Below, one piece after another: positions 1 through 8,553 of a DNA stretch of 64,000 nucleotides (positions are counted from its first letter, which is position 1; each line of letters begins with the position of its first letter). The notes under the pieces are model-generated. The model had not been told where the DNA came from and ran no database searches. It saw only the letters and a program-made list of their open reading frames with translations. The stretch spans positions 1 to 64,000 of the forward strand of contig CAVGEZ010000002.1 in the NCBI GenBank assembly GCA_963628445.1. The letters are read 5' to 3'. Source of the stretch: JAEELC01 sp963628445 (lineage in GTDB: Bacteria; Bacillota_I; Bacilli_A; Acholeplasmatales; Anaeroplasmataceae). The translations under genes were made by a program, and so were the position numbers.

Positions 1-153
1 AATTCTACCTGTATTTTTTATGATTTAGTTGGCGTACACACCTCTTTATTTATAGTTGACACACCACATTATTTAAAGGTGTGTTTCAACAACACACCCT
101 TTTATTTATAGAACCTTTATATATGGATAAATCTAGATTTTAAACAAAAGAAA
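1..153. other. Non-coding window start with a short direct repeat and a hairpin
   Basis: No gene is seen here. A roughly 20-bp direct repeat, ACACACC followed by CTTTTATTTATAG with small differences, occurs at about 36-55 and 92-111. Between the copies, GGTGTGTT and AACACACC (about 79-98) can pair as a hairpin with a T-run after it, so this may be a terminator for a gene outside the window. No transposase or attachment site goes with it. Confidence 0.4.
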
Positions 154-178
154 AAAGGCTTGACATTACATCAAACCT
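154..178 (-). terminator. Terminator after tRNA-Leu
   Basis: On the minus strand AGGTTTGA pairs with TCAAGCCT around a 7-nt loop, followed by a run of T. It lies 17 bases past the CCA end of tRNA-Leu and is a standard intrinsic terminator. Confidence 0.7.
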
Positions 179-194
179 CTAATTACTAAAATAA

Positions 195-277
195 TGGTGC
201 GGGTAACAGGAATCGAACCTGCACTCGTAGGAACAAGATTCTAAGTCTTGCGCGTCTGCCAGTTCCGCCATACCCGC
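195..277 (-). tRNA. tRNA-Leu, anticodon UAG
   Basis: Read on the minus strand, the gene starts GCGGGTA and ends TACCCGC-A-CCA, a perfect 7-bp acceptor stem with encoded CCA. The anticodon stem CAAGA/TCTTG holds the loop CTTAGAA, giving anticodon UAG, which reads CUA leucine codons. The extra arm is longer than in most tRNAs, as expected for leucine. The T arm has the usual GGTTCGATTCC. It appears to be a single gene with its own terminator. Confidence 0.93.
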
Positions 278-359
278 ATGTATGTTAACAAGTAAAACTT
301 GCTTAATTATTATAAGCCAAAAGAGTATTACTTGTCAACAATTATTTTTTATTTATTGC

Positions 360-536
360 CTATTTTTCAACAAATTTATTTAATTCTTCATTATAAATAT
401 AATTAATACTTAATAATATATTCTTAACCTCGTCAATATCATATGATAAATCATCACACAAATCATCAAGGGTTGAATAATAATCTCTAAGTTTAGTATT
501 AATTATACTTAAAAGCATATAAGGATCCTTACTCAC
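360..536 (-). CDS. DUF4250 domain protein
   Basis: This 58-codon gene is small and easily missed. It starts at GTG (534-536), overlaps the stop of the upstream 281-aa gene by 8 bases, and ends in TAG. AGGAG sits about 9 bases before the GTG, which decides the start. The product begins SKDPYMLLSIINTKLRD and continues with DDLCDD, the hallmark of the DUF4250 family (KDPxMLLSxxNTKLRDxYxSLDxLCDDL). These short proteins occur in Firmicutes and have no known function; the C-terminal half looks like a small helix-turn-helix-sized unit. The family match is by motif memory, not a search. Confidence 0.75.
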   Translation of the reverse strand: MSKDPYMLLSIINTKLRDYYSTLDDLCDDLSYDIDEVKNILLSINYIYNEELNKFVEK

Positions 537-1374
537 TAATAGTTTCTCCTGTTAATAAATTAACAAGTTTTCTAATTTGGACCTTATATTCTCCTTCTTT
601 AACTGCAATACCTTCGCTAGCTAAAAGCTCATCAGAAGGAATTAAACCAATATGAGTCCCGCATGGAATTGCATCTGTTCTACCTGCATCAACTTTAACT
701 TTTTCAAGTCTCCATTTTGCAATATATCCTTCCTTAGGAAGAATAGTTGTAGAAAGACATACTAAGTATTTAACTCCATTTTTTTCAAGTAATACATTAC
801 CTGGTTCTACACAGTTTGGTGAAGCCTGTACAAATGTAAATCCATGAGTCTCAATTTCATTCTTAAATGCTTGAAGAGCGAAACGATATAATTCGTTATT
901 AGTAAGCACCTTATCATTTGATACTCCACCAACTGTATGTTCCCATACTTTATTTTCTTCAGCATAAATAGAACCATAAATTTGGCATAACATCCAGAAA
1001 TTATGAATATTTAAATTATAATTATTCTTAATAATTTCTTCACAAGCTGATTCAAATGGGTCCATTAGATCAATTACATCATCTTCTAAATGCTTAGGAA
1101 GATCAAATGTAATTCCTTCTTCAACTTCTGCAGGTACAATCCAAATAGACTTTTCTTCAGGTCTAATATTCTTTAGAATTTCAATTTCTAATCCTTTACC
1201 AAAAAGGTAAGCTGATGCTGAAACAGCAAATTCTAATCTCTTAGTTAAATCAGTTCTTTTATACGCATCATCAAAGCCTTTTAAATTAGCTTCGCAAGCT
1301 AAGATAACACTTTTAGCTACCTTAACTTTCTCTGGATGATTTAATACATTTAAAAATTCTTCTTTTTTTGTCAT
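529..1374 (-). CDS. Hypothetical soluble protein, 281 aa
   Basis: I do not recognise this protein. It has no signal peptide or membrane segment and is acidic. The N-terminal 75 residues look helical, the middle carries aromatic and Cys residues, and the C-terminal third (about residues 185-281) looks beta-rich. It lies 14 bases after the upstream two-TM gene and overlaps the DUF4250 gene downstream, so the three are probably co-transcribed. The start codon ATG at 1374 has only a weak ribosome binding site (AAGG about 12 bases upstream), so translation may be partly coupled to the upstream gene. Confidence 0.7.
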   Translation of the reverse strand: MTKKEEFLNVLNHPEKVKVAKSVILACEANLKGFDDAYKRTDLTKRLEFAVSASAYLFGKGLEIEILKNIRPEEKSIWIVPAEVEEGITFDLPKHLEDDVIDLMDPFESACEEIIKNNYNLNIHNFWMLCQIYGSIYAEENKVWEHTVGGVSNDKVLTNNELYRFALQAFKNEIETHGFTFVQASPNCVEPGNVLLEKNGVKYLVCLSTTILPKEGYIAKWRLEKVKVDAGRTDAIPCGTHIGLIPSDELLASEGIAVKEGEYKVQIRKLVNLLTGETISE

Positions 1375-1388
1375 ATAATTACCATGCC

Positions 1389-1931
1389 TTATAATTCTTT
1401 TTCAATTTCAGGTATAGAATCAATTACATTAGTATCTTTGAATACATTTATAGTTAATTCTTCATTTAAAATCAAATCGTTAACAATAATTTTAAGTGGT
1501 CTTTTAGAAATATAATAATATTCCTTCTTATTCTTATTCTCATCTATTACATTAAATATAATAAAAGAATAATATAAGTTTTGATCCACATCTACTCCTT
1601 TAGGTTCAAACTTAATAAACTTATGAGTAGTTGATTTAATTTGTTTAGCTTCTGTTGTTAATTGTTCATTGTTAGTAACATATATTTGTTTAAAAATCTT
1701 AGCTTTTTTAAGTGTAGCTGTAATATTACTAATAATTAATAGTGCCATAATAATAGCTACTATAACACATATGGCTACATTATTACTATCAGATACAGCT
1801 GATAGTATTGCAAAAACTAAAACAAATATTGCAACAATAGTCCAAAGAGCACCAACAATATATGTAAAAATGGTTTGTTTTTTACATATAGAATTTATTT
1901 CATCTTTTGATAGATTAAGTTCTGTTCTCAT
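1389..1931 (-). CDS. Hypothetical membrane protein with two N-terminal TM segments
   Basis: The product is 180 aa. Two hydrophobic segments at about residues 21-46 and 51-70 form a membrane hairpin, followed by a roughly 100-residue soluble C-terminal region rich in Lys and Asn. The frame can be extended upstream to a TTG, but the ATG at 1931 has GAGGTG at good spacing and is preferred. It is the first gene of a likely operon with the 281-aa and DUF4250 genes. No known family was recognised. Confidence 0.7.
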   Translation of the reverse strand: MRTELNLSKDEINSICKKQTIFTYIVGALWTIVAIFVLVFAILSAVSDSNNVAICVIVAIIMALLIISNITATLKKAKIFKQIYVTNNEQLTTEAKQIKSTTHKFIKFEPKGVDVDQNLYYSFIIFNVIDENKNKKEYYYISKRPLKIIVNDLILNEELTINVFKDTNVIDSIPEIEKEL

Positions 1932-1996
1932 TTTACACCTCAATTAAATAAATTATACAATAATTTTACTTAAAGTGGTAGAGATACACATATTCT

Positions 1997-2305
1997 TTAT
2001 TGATTTAATTGTGGAGCTTGTTGTTTTAATTGTTCGAAAAGTTGTTGGAAATATTCTTGTAAATATTGAGCGAATTCGTCAAATTTAAATGTTCCTTTTG
2101 CTTGAGCAAATATAACACCTAAATAAACAATAAATACAATAATTCCTAGTAATACTAAAATTATTTGTGCTCGTGCATAAGATACTTTAGATTTGTATTG
2201 AGATATTCCTAATGCAAGTCCTAAGCAATACACTACACCAACTACTGGAATACAAAGTAAAATAAACGTAAATATCCAAGACCAAGCTGAAACTCTTTTT
2301 TCCAT
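1997..2305 (-). CDS. Small two-TM membrane protein, 102 aa
   Basis: TM segments fall at about residues 10-33 and 46-67, with a Gln-rich, probably amphipathic C-terminal tail (residues 72-102). A strong AGGAGG precedes the ATG. It lies downstream of the promoter-hairpin-terminator element at 2371-2513, so its expression may depend on read-through of that terminator. No family was recognised; it may modify a membrane complex or only look like one. Confidence 0.7.
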   Translation of the reverse strand: MEKRVSAWSWIFTFILLCIPVVGVVYCLGLALGISQYKSKVSYARAQIILVLLGIIVFIVYLGVIFAQAKGTFKFDEFAQYLQEYFQQLFEQLKQQAPQLNQ

Positions 2306-2370
2306 AAAATCCCTCCTAATTTATAAATCAATTATATATATTTCACGCATTTTTATCAACACAATTTTTT

Positions 2371-2478
2371 ATAAAAAAATAAAGCACCAAAAAGGTGCTC
2401 TATTTCCTCTGCACGAGGCAGATTGAGAAAGTATTTGTTTAAAAAGGGAAAGTATATTGTAGTCAAATTTCTTTGACT
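2371..2478 (-). ncRNA. Short leader RNA or small RNA with 5' GNRA hairpin and terminator (copy A)
   Basis: A likely promoter at 2485-2513 puts the start about 7 bases downstream, at 2478. The transcript would begin exactly with AGTCAAA-GAAA-TTTGACT, a 7-bp stem capped by a GNRA tetraloop. About 40 unpaired bases follow, then a small CCTC/GAGG hairpin (2406-2418). It closes with the terminator hairpin AGCACC-TTTTT-GGTGCT (2383-2399) and a T-rich run. Total length is about 105 nt. The 102-aa membrane gene starts about 65 bases further on. The layout matches copy B at 3166-3283. It does not match a riboswitch class I know. Confidence 0.55.
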
Positions 2479-2484
2479 GGCTAT

Positions 2485-2513
2485 ATAATACAACTATTTT
2501 TTTATAATTTCAA
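2485..2513 (-). promoter_or_regulatory. Promoter for leader A
   Basis: Minus-strand TTGAAA (2508-2513), a 17-base spacer and TATTAT (2485-2490) form a good sigma-A promoter. It sits just past the pcp stop codon, so the RNA at 2371-2478 has its own start and is not merely the pcp 3' end. Confidence 0.6.
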
Positions 2514-2532
2514 TAGGAATTCGACAAATATT

Positions 2533-3132
2533 TTATTTTTTGTCGAATGATAATGTTTTCATAATTATTTCAATTATTTTTTCTATAAAATATGTTGTAT
2601 TTTTAACAAGTATTTCAAGTTCAACACCATTTTTACCATCTACTTGATTTAATAAATAAGGTAAATGAATAAATAGTGCAGCACCATTATTTAAATAAAG
2701 AGATGAAAAGTAACAACTATTACAAATATATCCACCAGCTGATAAAGATATATACGAATCAATTTGATCTTTCTTTGCGTCATCTACAATAGATTCTAAA
2801 TCAAGTGTTGTAGTCAAAGCCAAAGGTGCGCTTTCAAATACTAGACCTTTAGTTTTTAATGTACCGTCGTTATCAGGAATACTTGCTCTGGTATAGTTTA
2901 ATGCAAACTTTTCAATTCTTAGTTTTGATTCTCCACCTGCTTGTCCTAAATTAATAATGAAATCAGGATGATGTTTTGCAATTAATTCCTTAATTTTTAT
3001 TTTAACTTGATTATATGAAACAGGAAGTACTTCTTTAACTACATTATCAATATTAATGTGTTTTAATACTTCTAAACTAGAATTAGTATTTAAGTTATCA
3101 AATGGTTCGAATGCTGTTAATAATATTTTCAT
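2533..3132 (-). CDS. pcp: Pyrrolidone-carboxylate peptidase (peptidase family C15)
   Basis: Pcp is a cytosolic cysteine peptidase that removes N-terminal pyroglutamate from peptides. The 199-aa product fits the family length (about 200-215). The catalytic triad is visible: Glu74 in the GQAGG...RIEKFALN block, Cys137 in SAGGYICNS, and His156 in FIHLPY. The ATG at 3132 is chosen over a GTG three codons upstream because AGGA lies at usable spacing only for the ATG. Upstream lies leader RNA B, which ends in a terminator and may gate expression. Confidence 0.93.
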   Translation of the reverse strand: MKILLTAFEPFDNLNTNSSLEVLKHINIDNVVKEVLPVSYNQVKIKIKELIAKHHPDFIINLGQAGGESKLRIEKFALNYTRASIPDNDGTLKTKGLVFESAPLALTTTLDLESIVDDAKKDQIDSYISLSAGGYICNSCYFSSLYLNNGAALFIHLPYLLNQVDGKNGVELEILVKNTTYFIEKIIEIIMKTLSFDKK

Positions 3133-3165
3133 GATAATCACTATCCTTTTTAAAAGAGATTATAC

Positions 3166-3283
3166 AATAAAAAGAGGAGAGTATCAAATGATACTCTCCA
3201 ATACCCAACTATTGTCGGGTGATTAAAAGGGGGTTTGTGAAAAAATTCACAATTTTGGGATAGGGATGTCAACTCTCGTTGAC
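3166..3283 (-). ncRNA. Short leader RNA or small RNA with 5' GNRA hairpin and terminator (copy B)
   Basis: The predicted start at 3283 is the first base of GTCAAC-GAGA-GTTGAC (3268-3283), a 6-bp stem with a GNRA tetraloop. It is followed by TTGTGAA-TTTT-TTCACAA (about 3235-3254) and ACCC/GGGT (about 3203-3221). A 10-bp terminator hairpin GGAGAGTATC/GATACTCTCC (3176-3199) with a T-rich tail closes it. The pcp start codon is about 35 bases beyond. The overall plan repeats that of copy A: 5' GNRA hairpin, pyrimidine-rich linker, small hairpin, terminator. Confidence 0.55.
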
Positions 3284-3289
3284 GCACTT

Positions 3290-3318
3290 ATAATATCACT
3301 ATTTATCGTCTTTGTCAA
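3290..3318 (-). promoter_or_regulatory. Promoter for leader B and pcp
   Basis: Minus-strand TTGACA (3313-3318), a 17-base spacer and TATTAT (3290-3295) are close to consensus. The start predicted 7 bases downstream falls on the first base of the GNRA hairpin. Confidence 0.65.
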
Positions 3319-3393
3319 TTGTTTTATGAAAAAGAGTGACAAGAAAATTTTATTTGTTAATAACTATTAATTATTAGTAAATACTAACAATAT

Positions 3394-3909
3394 TTATTTA
3401 ATGTAATATACTCTATTTTCTTTAATTGGATGATGTGGATTTTCAGCGTTAGAGTATCCAACAACCACATTACCAATACCAACATATTCTAATGGATCTA
3501 ATCCTAAAGATTTTAATAATTCTTTACCATATTCAGTCTCAAATTCTTCTCTAGCTCTATTAATCCAACGCGCTGCAAGTCCTTGATTAACAACCTCAAG
3601 TAAAATATTTTCAATAATTGCAGCACCATCTAATTCAGCTAAATGAGTCTTCTTATTCAATACAACTAATACGCATGGAGCACCATAGAATGGATCATAA
3701 CCTTCCTTTGCACCCATAACGCTTGCGTTAATACTAGAAAGTTTTGATATAACTTCTTTATTAGTAATTGCAAGAATAATACCATCTTGTAAATTCTTAC
3801 CACTTGGAGCTCTTAGACCAGCTTCAACTATTTCTTTAATTTTTTCACTTTCTACCTCAGTAGGTAAATATTCTCTTGGTGAAAATCTGTTTTTAATTGC
3901 ATCTAACAT
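3394..3909 (-). CDS. Nitroreductase family protein
   Basis: The 171-aa product is a small FMN-dependent nitroreductase-fold oxidoreductase, probably NAD(P)H-using. The N-terminus (DAIKNRFSPREY) matches the family's start with its FMN-phosphate-binding Arg. RAPSGKNLQD is the conserved RAPSxxNxQ segment, and GIGNVVVGY near residue 150 is the typical C-terminal FMN-domain strand. The second ATG (3909) is preferred since AAAGGAG lies about 10 bases before it and almost touches the first ATG. Its substrate cannot be told from sequence. Confidence 0.88.
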   Translation of the reverse strand: MLDAIKNRFSPREYLPTEVESEKIKEIVEAGLRAPSGKNLQDGIILAITNKEVISKLSSINASVMGAKEGYDPFYGAPCVLVVLNKKTHLAELDGAAIIENILLEVVNQGLAARWINRAREEFETEYGKELLKSLGLDPLEYVGIGNVVVGYSNAENPHHPIKENRVYYIK

Positions 3910-3983
3910 AAATATCATTCTCCTTTGATAATTATATTATAGTACTTTTTAAATGATTTATTCAAATAAAAGAATTGTATAAA

Positions 3984-5324
3984 TTATTTAGACAATAACA
4001 TTATGGTTTCTACATGTCCAGATTGACTAAACATATCAAATGGAGTTACATCCATTACTTTATAACCTGATTCAATTAAATATTTAGCATCCCTTGCAAG
4101 AGATTGAGGAAGACAAGATACATAAATAACATTTTTAATATTCATCTTAATAATAGTATCTAAGAATTCTTTCTCGCATCCTTTTCTTGCAGGATCTACT
4201 ACTATATAATCAATATCTTTAAGTTTAGCTAATTCTTGAATCTTTTCTTCACATTTACCACATATAAAATCAACATTATCGACATTGTTCATCTTTTTAT
4301 TGTAATTAGCATTATCTACAGCTTCACTAACTATTTCAATACCATATACATGTTTAGCTTTTGTTGATAAATTAAGAGTTATAGAACCAACACCGCAGTA
4401 AGCATCAATAATATTTTTTGATTTATCTGTTGGAATATATGATAATACTTTATTATACAAGTTTTCACATTGATCATGATTAACTTGTAAGAAACTATTA
4501 GGGTGTACTACAAATTTAAACCCATTTATATCTTCTACCAAATATTTATCTAAGATTAAATGAATAAATTCACCCTTAAGAATTACATTAGTTTTTTCTT
4601 TATTTACACAAACATATACACTCTTAATAAATGGAAATTGATGTGCTAATTCTAATGCCATATTAACTAGTATTGGTTGATTCTTTTTAGTAACAAATAC
4701 AACCATATATTCACCCTTATAGTTAACTCTAAGCATTATATTTCTAAATAGGCCTGAATGTGTAGTCTCGTTGTATACAGTTAAATGATTTCTTTCAATC
4801 ATTTCTTTAATAGATGAAATAATCTTTCTTGCATCACTATGTTCAATTAAACATTCATCGTTTTTAACAATATTATGACTCTTTTGTTCATAGAAACCAG
4901 ATATAATATGCCCATCTTGATCTAAACCAAGTGGTACAATAATCTTATTTCTATAGTGAAGCCTATTAGGGTTTGCAACGCATTCATTAACTTTAAAGTC
5001 AATATTTCCAATACGATGTAATGTATTTTCAACGCTTTTTCTTTTAAACTCAAGTTGAGTATCATAGCTCATATGCATTAAAGAACATCCACCGCATTTT
5101 AGATAATTAGGACAGATATCTTTATTTCTTGATGGACTTTCACTTATAACCTCAAGTAATTTAGATTCAGCTAAATTTTTAGTAACTCTTGTGATTTGTA
5201 CCTTAACCTCTTCGTCAACTAAAGCATATGGCACAAAAATAGGAAAGCCATCCACTTTTGCAACACCTAGTCCTAAATGGTCATAGTCTATAATCTTAAC
5301 ATTTAATATATCATTAACCTTCAT
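3984..5324 (-). CDS. rlmD: 23S rRNA (uracil-C5)-methyltransferase, RlmD/RumA family
   Basis: The 446-aa product has a TRAM domain (residues 1-55), then an Fe-S cluster motif with CPNYLKCGGC, then a SAM-dependent methyltransferase domain containing DAYCGVGSITLNLS. The catalytic Cys lies in YVSCLPQSLARD and the C-terminal general-base motif is GHVET. It methylates uridine in 23S rRNA; in Firmicutes one enzyme (RlmCD) may do two sites. The ATG at 5324 is one base past the sdaA stop, with GGGAG inside the end of sdaA, so the two are coupled. Confidence 0.92.
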   Translation of the reverse strand: MKVNDILNVKIIDYDHLGLGVAKVDGFPIFVPYALVDEEVKVQITRVTKNLAESKLLEVISESPSRNKDICPNYLKCGGCSLMHMSYDTQLEFKRKSVENTLHRIGNIDFKVNECVANPNRLHYRNKIIVPLGLDQDGHIISGFYEQKSHNIVKNDECLIEHSDARKIISSIKEMIERNHLTVYNETTHSGLFRNIMLRVNYKGEYMVVFVTKKNQPILVNMALELAHQFPFIKSVYVCVNKEKTNVILKGEFIHLILDKYLVEDINGFKFVVHPNSFLQVNHDQCENLYNKVLSYIPTDKSKNIIDAYCGVGSITLNLSTKAKHVYGIEIVSEAVDNANYNKKMNNVDNVDFICGKCEEKIQELAKLKDIDYIVVDPARKGCEKEFLDTIIKMNIKNVIYVSCLPQSLARDAKYLIESGYKVMDVTPFDMFSQSGHVETIMLLSK

Positions 5325-5325
5325 A

Positions 5326-6525
5326 TTATTCTCCCATATAAGTTTTCGCAAGACCACCTTGACTAGTTTCTCTATAATTACTAGTTAAGTCTTTACCAGT
5401 TTCATACATTGTTTTACATACCATATCAAATGAAATCTTTTGATCACAAGAATTTAATAGTTTTGCAAGGTTATAAGCATCAACTGCTCTTATTGCAGCT
5501 ACTGCATTACGTTCAATACATGGTATTTGTACATATCCCATAATAGGGTCACATGTAAGACCTAAGTGGTGTTCAAGTGCTATTTCGCTAGCTTGTTCTA
5601 TTTGATTAATGTTTGCACCCATAACATATGAAAAATATGCTGCAGACATAGCACAAGCTGTACCGACCTCTGCTTGACATCCTGCTTCAGCTCCACTTAT
5701 TGAAGCATTAGTCTTAACTAAATTACCAATAAGTCCTGCAACAGCCAGTCCATCTATCACCTTATCTTTAGTAATTCCGTACTTTTCCATAGAATATTTA
5801 ATAACAGCTGGTAATACTCCACAAGATCCACATGTAGGAGAAGTTACAATTACTCCGCCGTCAGCGTTTTCTTCTGATACTGCATATGCATAAGAATATA
5901 AGTGTCTTATTTGCATATCACCTTTAGTCTCATCATCAACTTTTTTATTATAAAGCATATTAGCTTTTCTTTTAATTTCAAGTTTACCTTGTATTACTCC
6001 ACTTTTAGCTAAACCATTATCAATAGTTTGTAACATTTGATCTAGTATAGTACCTAAATAATCTTTAATATCCTTTAAATCAAATCTATAAACATAACTA
6101 GCTAAATCTATATTTTGATCAATTACATAATCTTTAATACTTGAAAAGCTAGAATGTGGATAAACATGACTTGAAACAGCTTCGGGTTCATTTTCTATTT
6201 TAATAGTACCTCCACCAACAGAAAAGACTCTAAATCGTTTTAATTTTTTATTATCTTTAATAGGAATAAAGTCAACAGTATTAGGATGTGGTGGTAAATC
6301 TAGATAATTAAATACTATTTCATGAGGTTTAACTAAAGTTTCATCAATAATCTTATCAGTTAAATGACCTTTACCAGTTAAAGCTAGTGATCCATATAAA
6401 ATAACTTTAACCTTATCACAATCAGGATATCTTTTATTAAATTCTAGACTAGCTCTTTTAGGTCCCATTGTATGGCTTGATGATGGACCATTACCTATTT
6501 TAAATAATTCTTTTAAAGTATACAT
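5326..6525 (-). CDS. sdaA: L-serine dehydratase, Fe-S dependent, single chain
   Basis: This enzyme deaminates L-serine to pyruvate and ammonia with an oxygen-sensitive 4Fe-4S cluster. The N-terminal beta domain carries SSSHTMGP (residues about 15-22), and the C-terminal alpha domain carries the cluster cysteines in TSPTCGSCG, GAEAGCQAE and LTCDPIMG. At 399 aa the two domains are fused, although slightly shorter than E. coli SdaA. It lies 4 bases after uvrB and next to rlmD, an operon of unrelated functions. It would supply pyruvate together with pyruvate kinase and malic enzyme in this window. Confidence 0.93.
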   Translation of the reverse strand: MYTLKELFKIGNGPSSSHTMGPKRASLEFNKRYPDCDKVKVILYGSLALTGKGHLTDKIIDETLVKPHEIVFNYLDLPPHPNTVDFIPIKDNKKLKRFRVFSVGGGTIKIENEPEAVSSHVYPHSSFSSIKDYVIDQNIDLASYVYRFDLKDIKDYLGTILDQMLQTIDNGLAKSGVIQGKLEIKRKANMLYNKKVDDETKGDMQIRHLYSYAYAVSEENADGGVIVTSPTCGSCGVLPAVIKYSMEKYGITKDKVIDGLAVAGLIGNLVKTNASISGAEAGCQAEVGTACAMSAAYFSYVMGANINQIEQASEIALEHHLGLTCDPIMGYVQIPCIERNAVAAIRAVDAYNLAKLLNSCDQKISFDMVCKTMYETGKDLTSNYRETSQGGLAKTYMGE

Positions 6526-6529
6526 AAAA

Positions 6530-8494
6530 TCACCTTGTTTTTAATTCAATAATTGCATCTCTTAATTCAGCAGCACCTTCGAAATCCAAATCTTTAGCAC
6601 GCTGCTTCATTTCAATAGTTAACTTTTCAATTAATTCTTCTTTTTCTTTCTTTGTTAATGGTTTATCAATCTTTTCATTATTTGTTTCTGTTATCTCACT
6701 ATCTTTATGAATTGATACACTATTAGGAATTGGTTTTACTATTGTATGAGGAACAATATTATGTTCCTTATTATATGCCTCTTGTATTTCTCTTCTACGC
6801 TTAGTCTCACTTATAGCCTCTTCCATAGAAGGAGAAATAGTATCAGCATACATTATAACTTTACCTCTATCATTTCTTGCGGCTCTTCCAATTGTTTGGA
6901 TTAAACTTCTTGTAGAACGTAAGAAACCTTGTTTATCAGCATCAAGTATACATACAGTAGAAACTTCTGGAATATCTAAACCTTCTCTTAAAAGATTAAT
7001 ACCTATTAGGCAATCATATTTACCAAGTCTTAAATTTCTAATTATCTCAAGACGTTCTAATGGTTTAATTTTTGAATGAAGATAAGCTACTTTTAAATCC
7101 ATTTGTTTTAAATAATTAGTTAAATCCTCACTCATTTGAATAGTTAGAGTTGTAATTAGTACTCTTTCACCTCTTTTAGCACAGTCTAGCACAATACTAT
7201 AAATATCATCAACTTGTCCTAAAGTTGGCTTAATTTCAATAATCGGGTCTAACAAGCCAGTAGGTCTTATAATCTGTTCTACTATTGGTAAATTCTTAGA
7301 TGTTTCGTATACGCCAGGGGTCGCAGACATATAAAGTACATAACTCTTCTTAGCTTCCCATTCTTCAAACTTAAGTGGTCTATTATCTAAAGCACTAGGA
7401 AGACGGAATCCATAATTAACTAGAGTTTCTTTTCTCGCTCTATCCCCATTATACATCCCGCCAATTTGAGGCACAGTAACATGTGATTCATCTATTACAA
7501 GCAAATAATCTTTACCGAAGAAATCTATTAAAGTAGAAGGTGTTTCACCTTCTTCTCTTAGTTCCATATGACGAGAATAATTTTCAATTCCAGAACAAGA
7601 ACCCATTTCTTTGATCATTTCTAAATCATAGGTAGTTCTATTATTAATTCTTTCAGCTTCAAGTAACTTTCCTTCACTCTTAAATTTTTCAACTTGCATA
7701 TCAAGTTCTGCCTTAATACGTCTCATTGCCTCTTCAATTCGCTCTTTTGGTGCAACGAAGAAACTAGCTGAAAATATATTAATAAATTCTAGATTTTCTA
7801 TAGATTTACCAGATACAACATCAAACAACTTTATAGCCTCTATCTCTTCATCAAAGAATTCAATTCTAACTCCGTGTTCATGTTCATTAGCTGGAATTAT
7901 ATCTAATGTGTCTCCTCTTAAACGGAAAGTACCACGCTTAAAGTCATAATCATTTCTTTCGTACTGTAAGAATACTAAATGAGCTAATAAATCTTTTCTA
8001 TTATAAGTTTCTCCAACTCTTAAACATAACATTGAATTCTTATAATCATCAGGGTTTCCTATACCATATATACAAGAAACTGATGCAATGACAATTGTAT
8101 CATCATAATCAATAAGGCTTGCGGTAGCTTTATGTCTAAGTTCATCTATTTCATCATTAATAGATGCATCCTTTTCTATAAATGTATCACTTGATACAAC
8201 ATAGGCTTCAGGTTGATAGTAATCATAATAAGAAATAAAATATTCTACATGATTATTAGGAAAGAATGATTTTACCTCATTATATAATTGCCCTGCAAGA
8301 GTCTTATTATGTGCAAGTATTAATGTTTTTTTACCTAAACGTTTAATTACATTACATATAGTAAATGTTTTACCAGTTCCAGTAGCTCCAAGTAAGACTT
8401 GTTCATGTATACCATTATTAAAATTATTAACTATTGTATCTATAGCCTTAGGTTGGTCACCTGTTGGTTTATAAGAAGTGATTAATTCAAACAT
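6530..8494 (-). CDS. uvrB: Excinuclease ABC subunit B
   Basis: UvrB is the damage-verifying helicase-like subunit of nucleotide excision repair. The 654-aa product has a Walker A GATGTGKTF near residue 40, the beta-hairpin region YYDYYQPEAYV, helicase motifs including DESHVTVPQ, and a C-terminal UVR domain (about residues 615-652) for contact with UvrC. Its natural end is at a TGA stop, good evidence that TGA is not read as Trp here. uvrA is not adjacent. Confidence 0.97.
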   Translation of the reverse strand: MFELITSYKPTGDQPKAIDTIVNNFNNGIHEQVLLGATGTGKTFTICNVIKRLGKKTLILAHNKTLAGQLYNEVKSFFPNNHVEYFISYYDYYQPEAYVVSSDTFIEKDASINDEIDELRHKATASLIDYDDTIVIASVSCIYGIGNPDDYKNSMLCLRVGETYNRKDLLAHLVFLQYERNDYDFKRGTFRLRGDTLDIIPANEHEHGVRIEFFDEEIEAIKLFDVVSGKSIENLEFINIFSASFFVAPKERIEEAMRRIKAELDMQVEKFKSEGKLLEAERINNRTTYDLEMIKEMGSCSGIENYSRHMELREEGETPSTLIDFFGKDYLLVIDESHVTVPQIGGMYNGDRARKETLVNYGFRLPSALDNRPLKFEEWEAKKSYVLYMSATPGVYETSKNLPIVEQIIRPTGLLDPIIEIKPTLGQVDDIYSIVLDCAKRGERVLITTLTIQMSEDLTNYLKQMDLKVAYLHSKIKPLERLEIIRNLRLGKYDCLIGINLLREGLDIPEVSTVCILDADKQGFLRSTRSLIQTIGRAARNDRGKVIMYADTISPSMEEAISETKRRREIQEAYNKEHNIVPHTIVKPIPNSVSIHKDSEITETNNEKIDKPLTKKEKEELIEKLTIEMKQRAKDLDFEGAAELRDAIIELKTR

Positions 8495-8553
8495 TTTTCT
8501 TCTCCTTTATTGGTTTATATTTATTTCACATTACTTAAGAAAATCAAAATTAT

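Noticed and set aside
36..111. Direct repeat at the window start as an attachment site
   Set aside because: It is short and imperfect, not at the tRNA 3' end, and no integrase is present.
6530..6535. Mycoplasma-type genetic code (TGA as Trp)
   Set aside because: uvrB ends at a family-typical position with TGA, several genes use TGA in tight junctions (for example 46111-46113), and the trpS T-box uses UGG.
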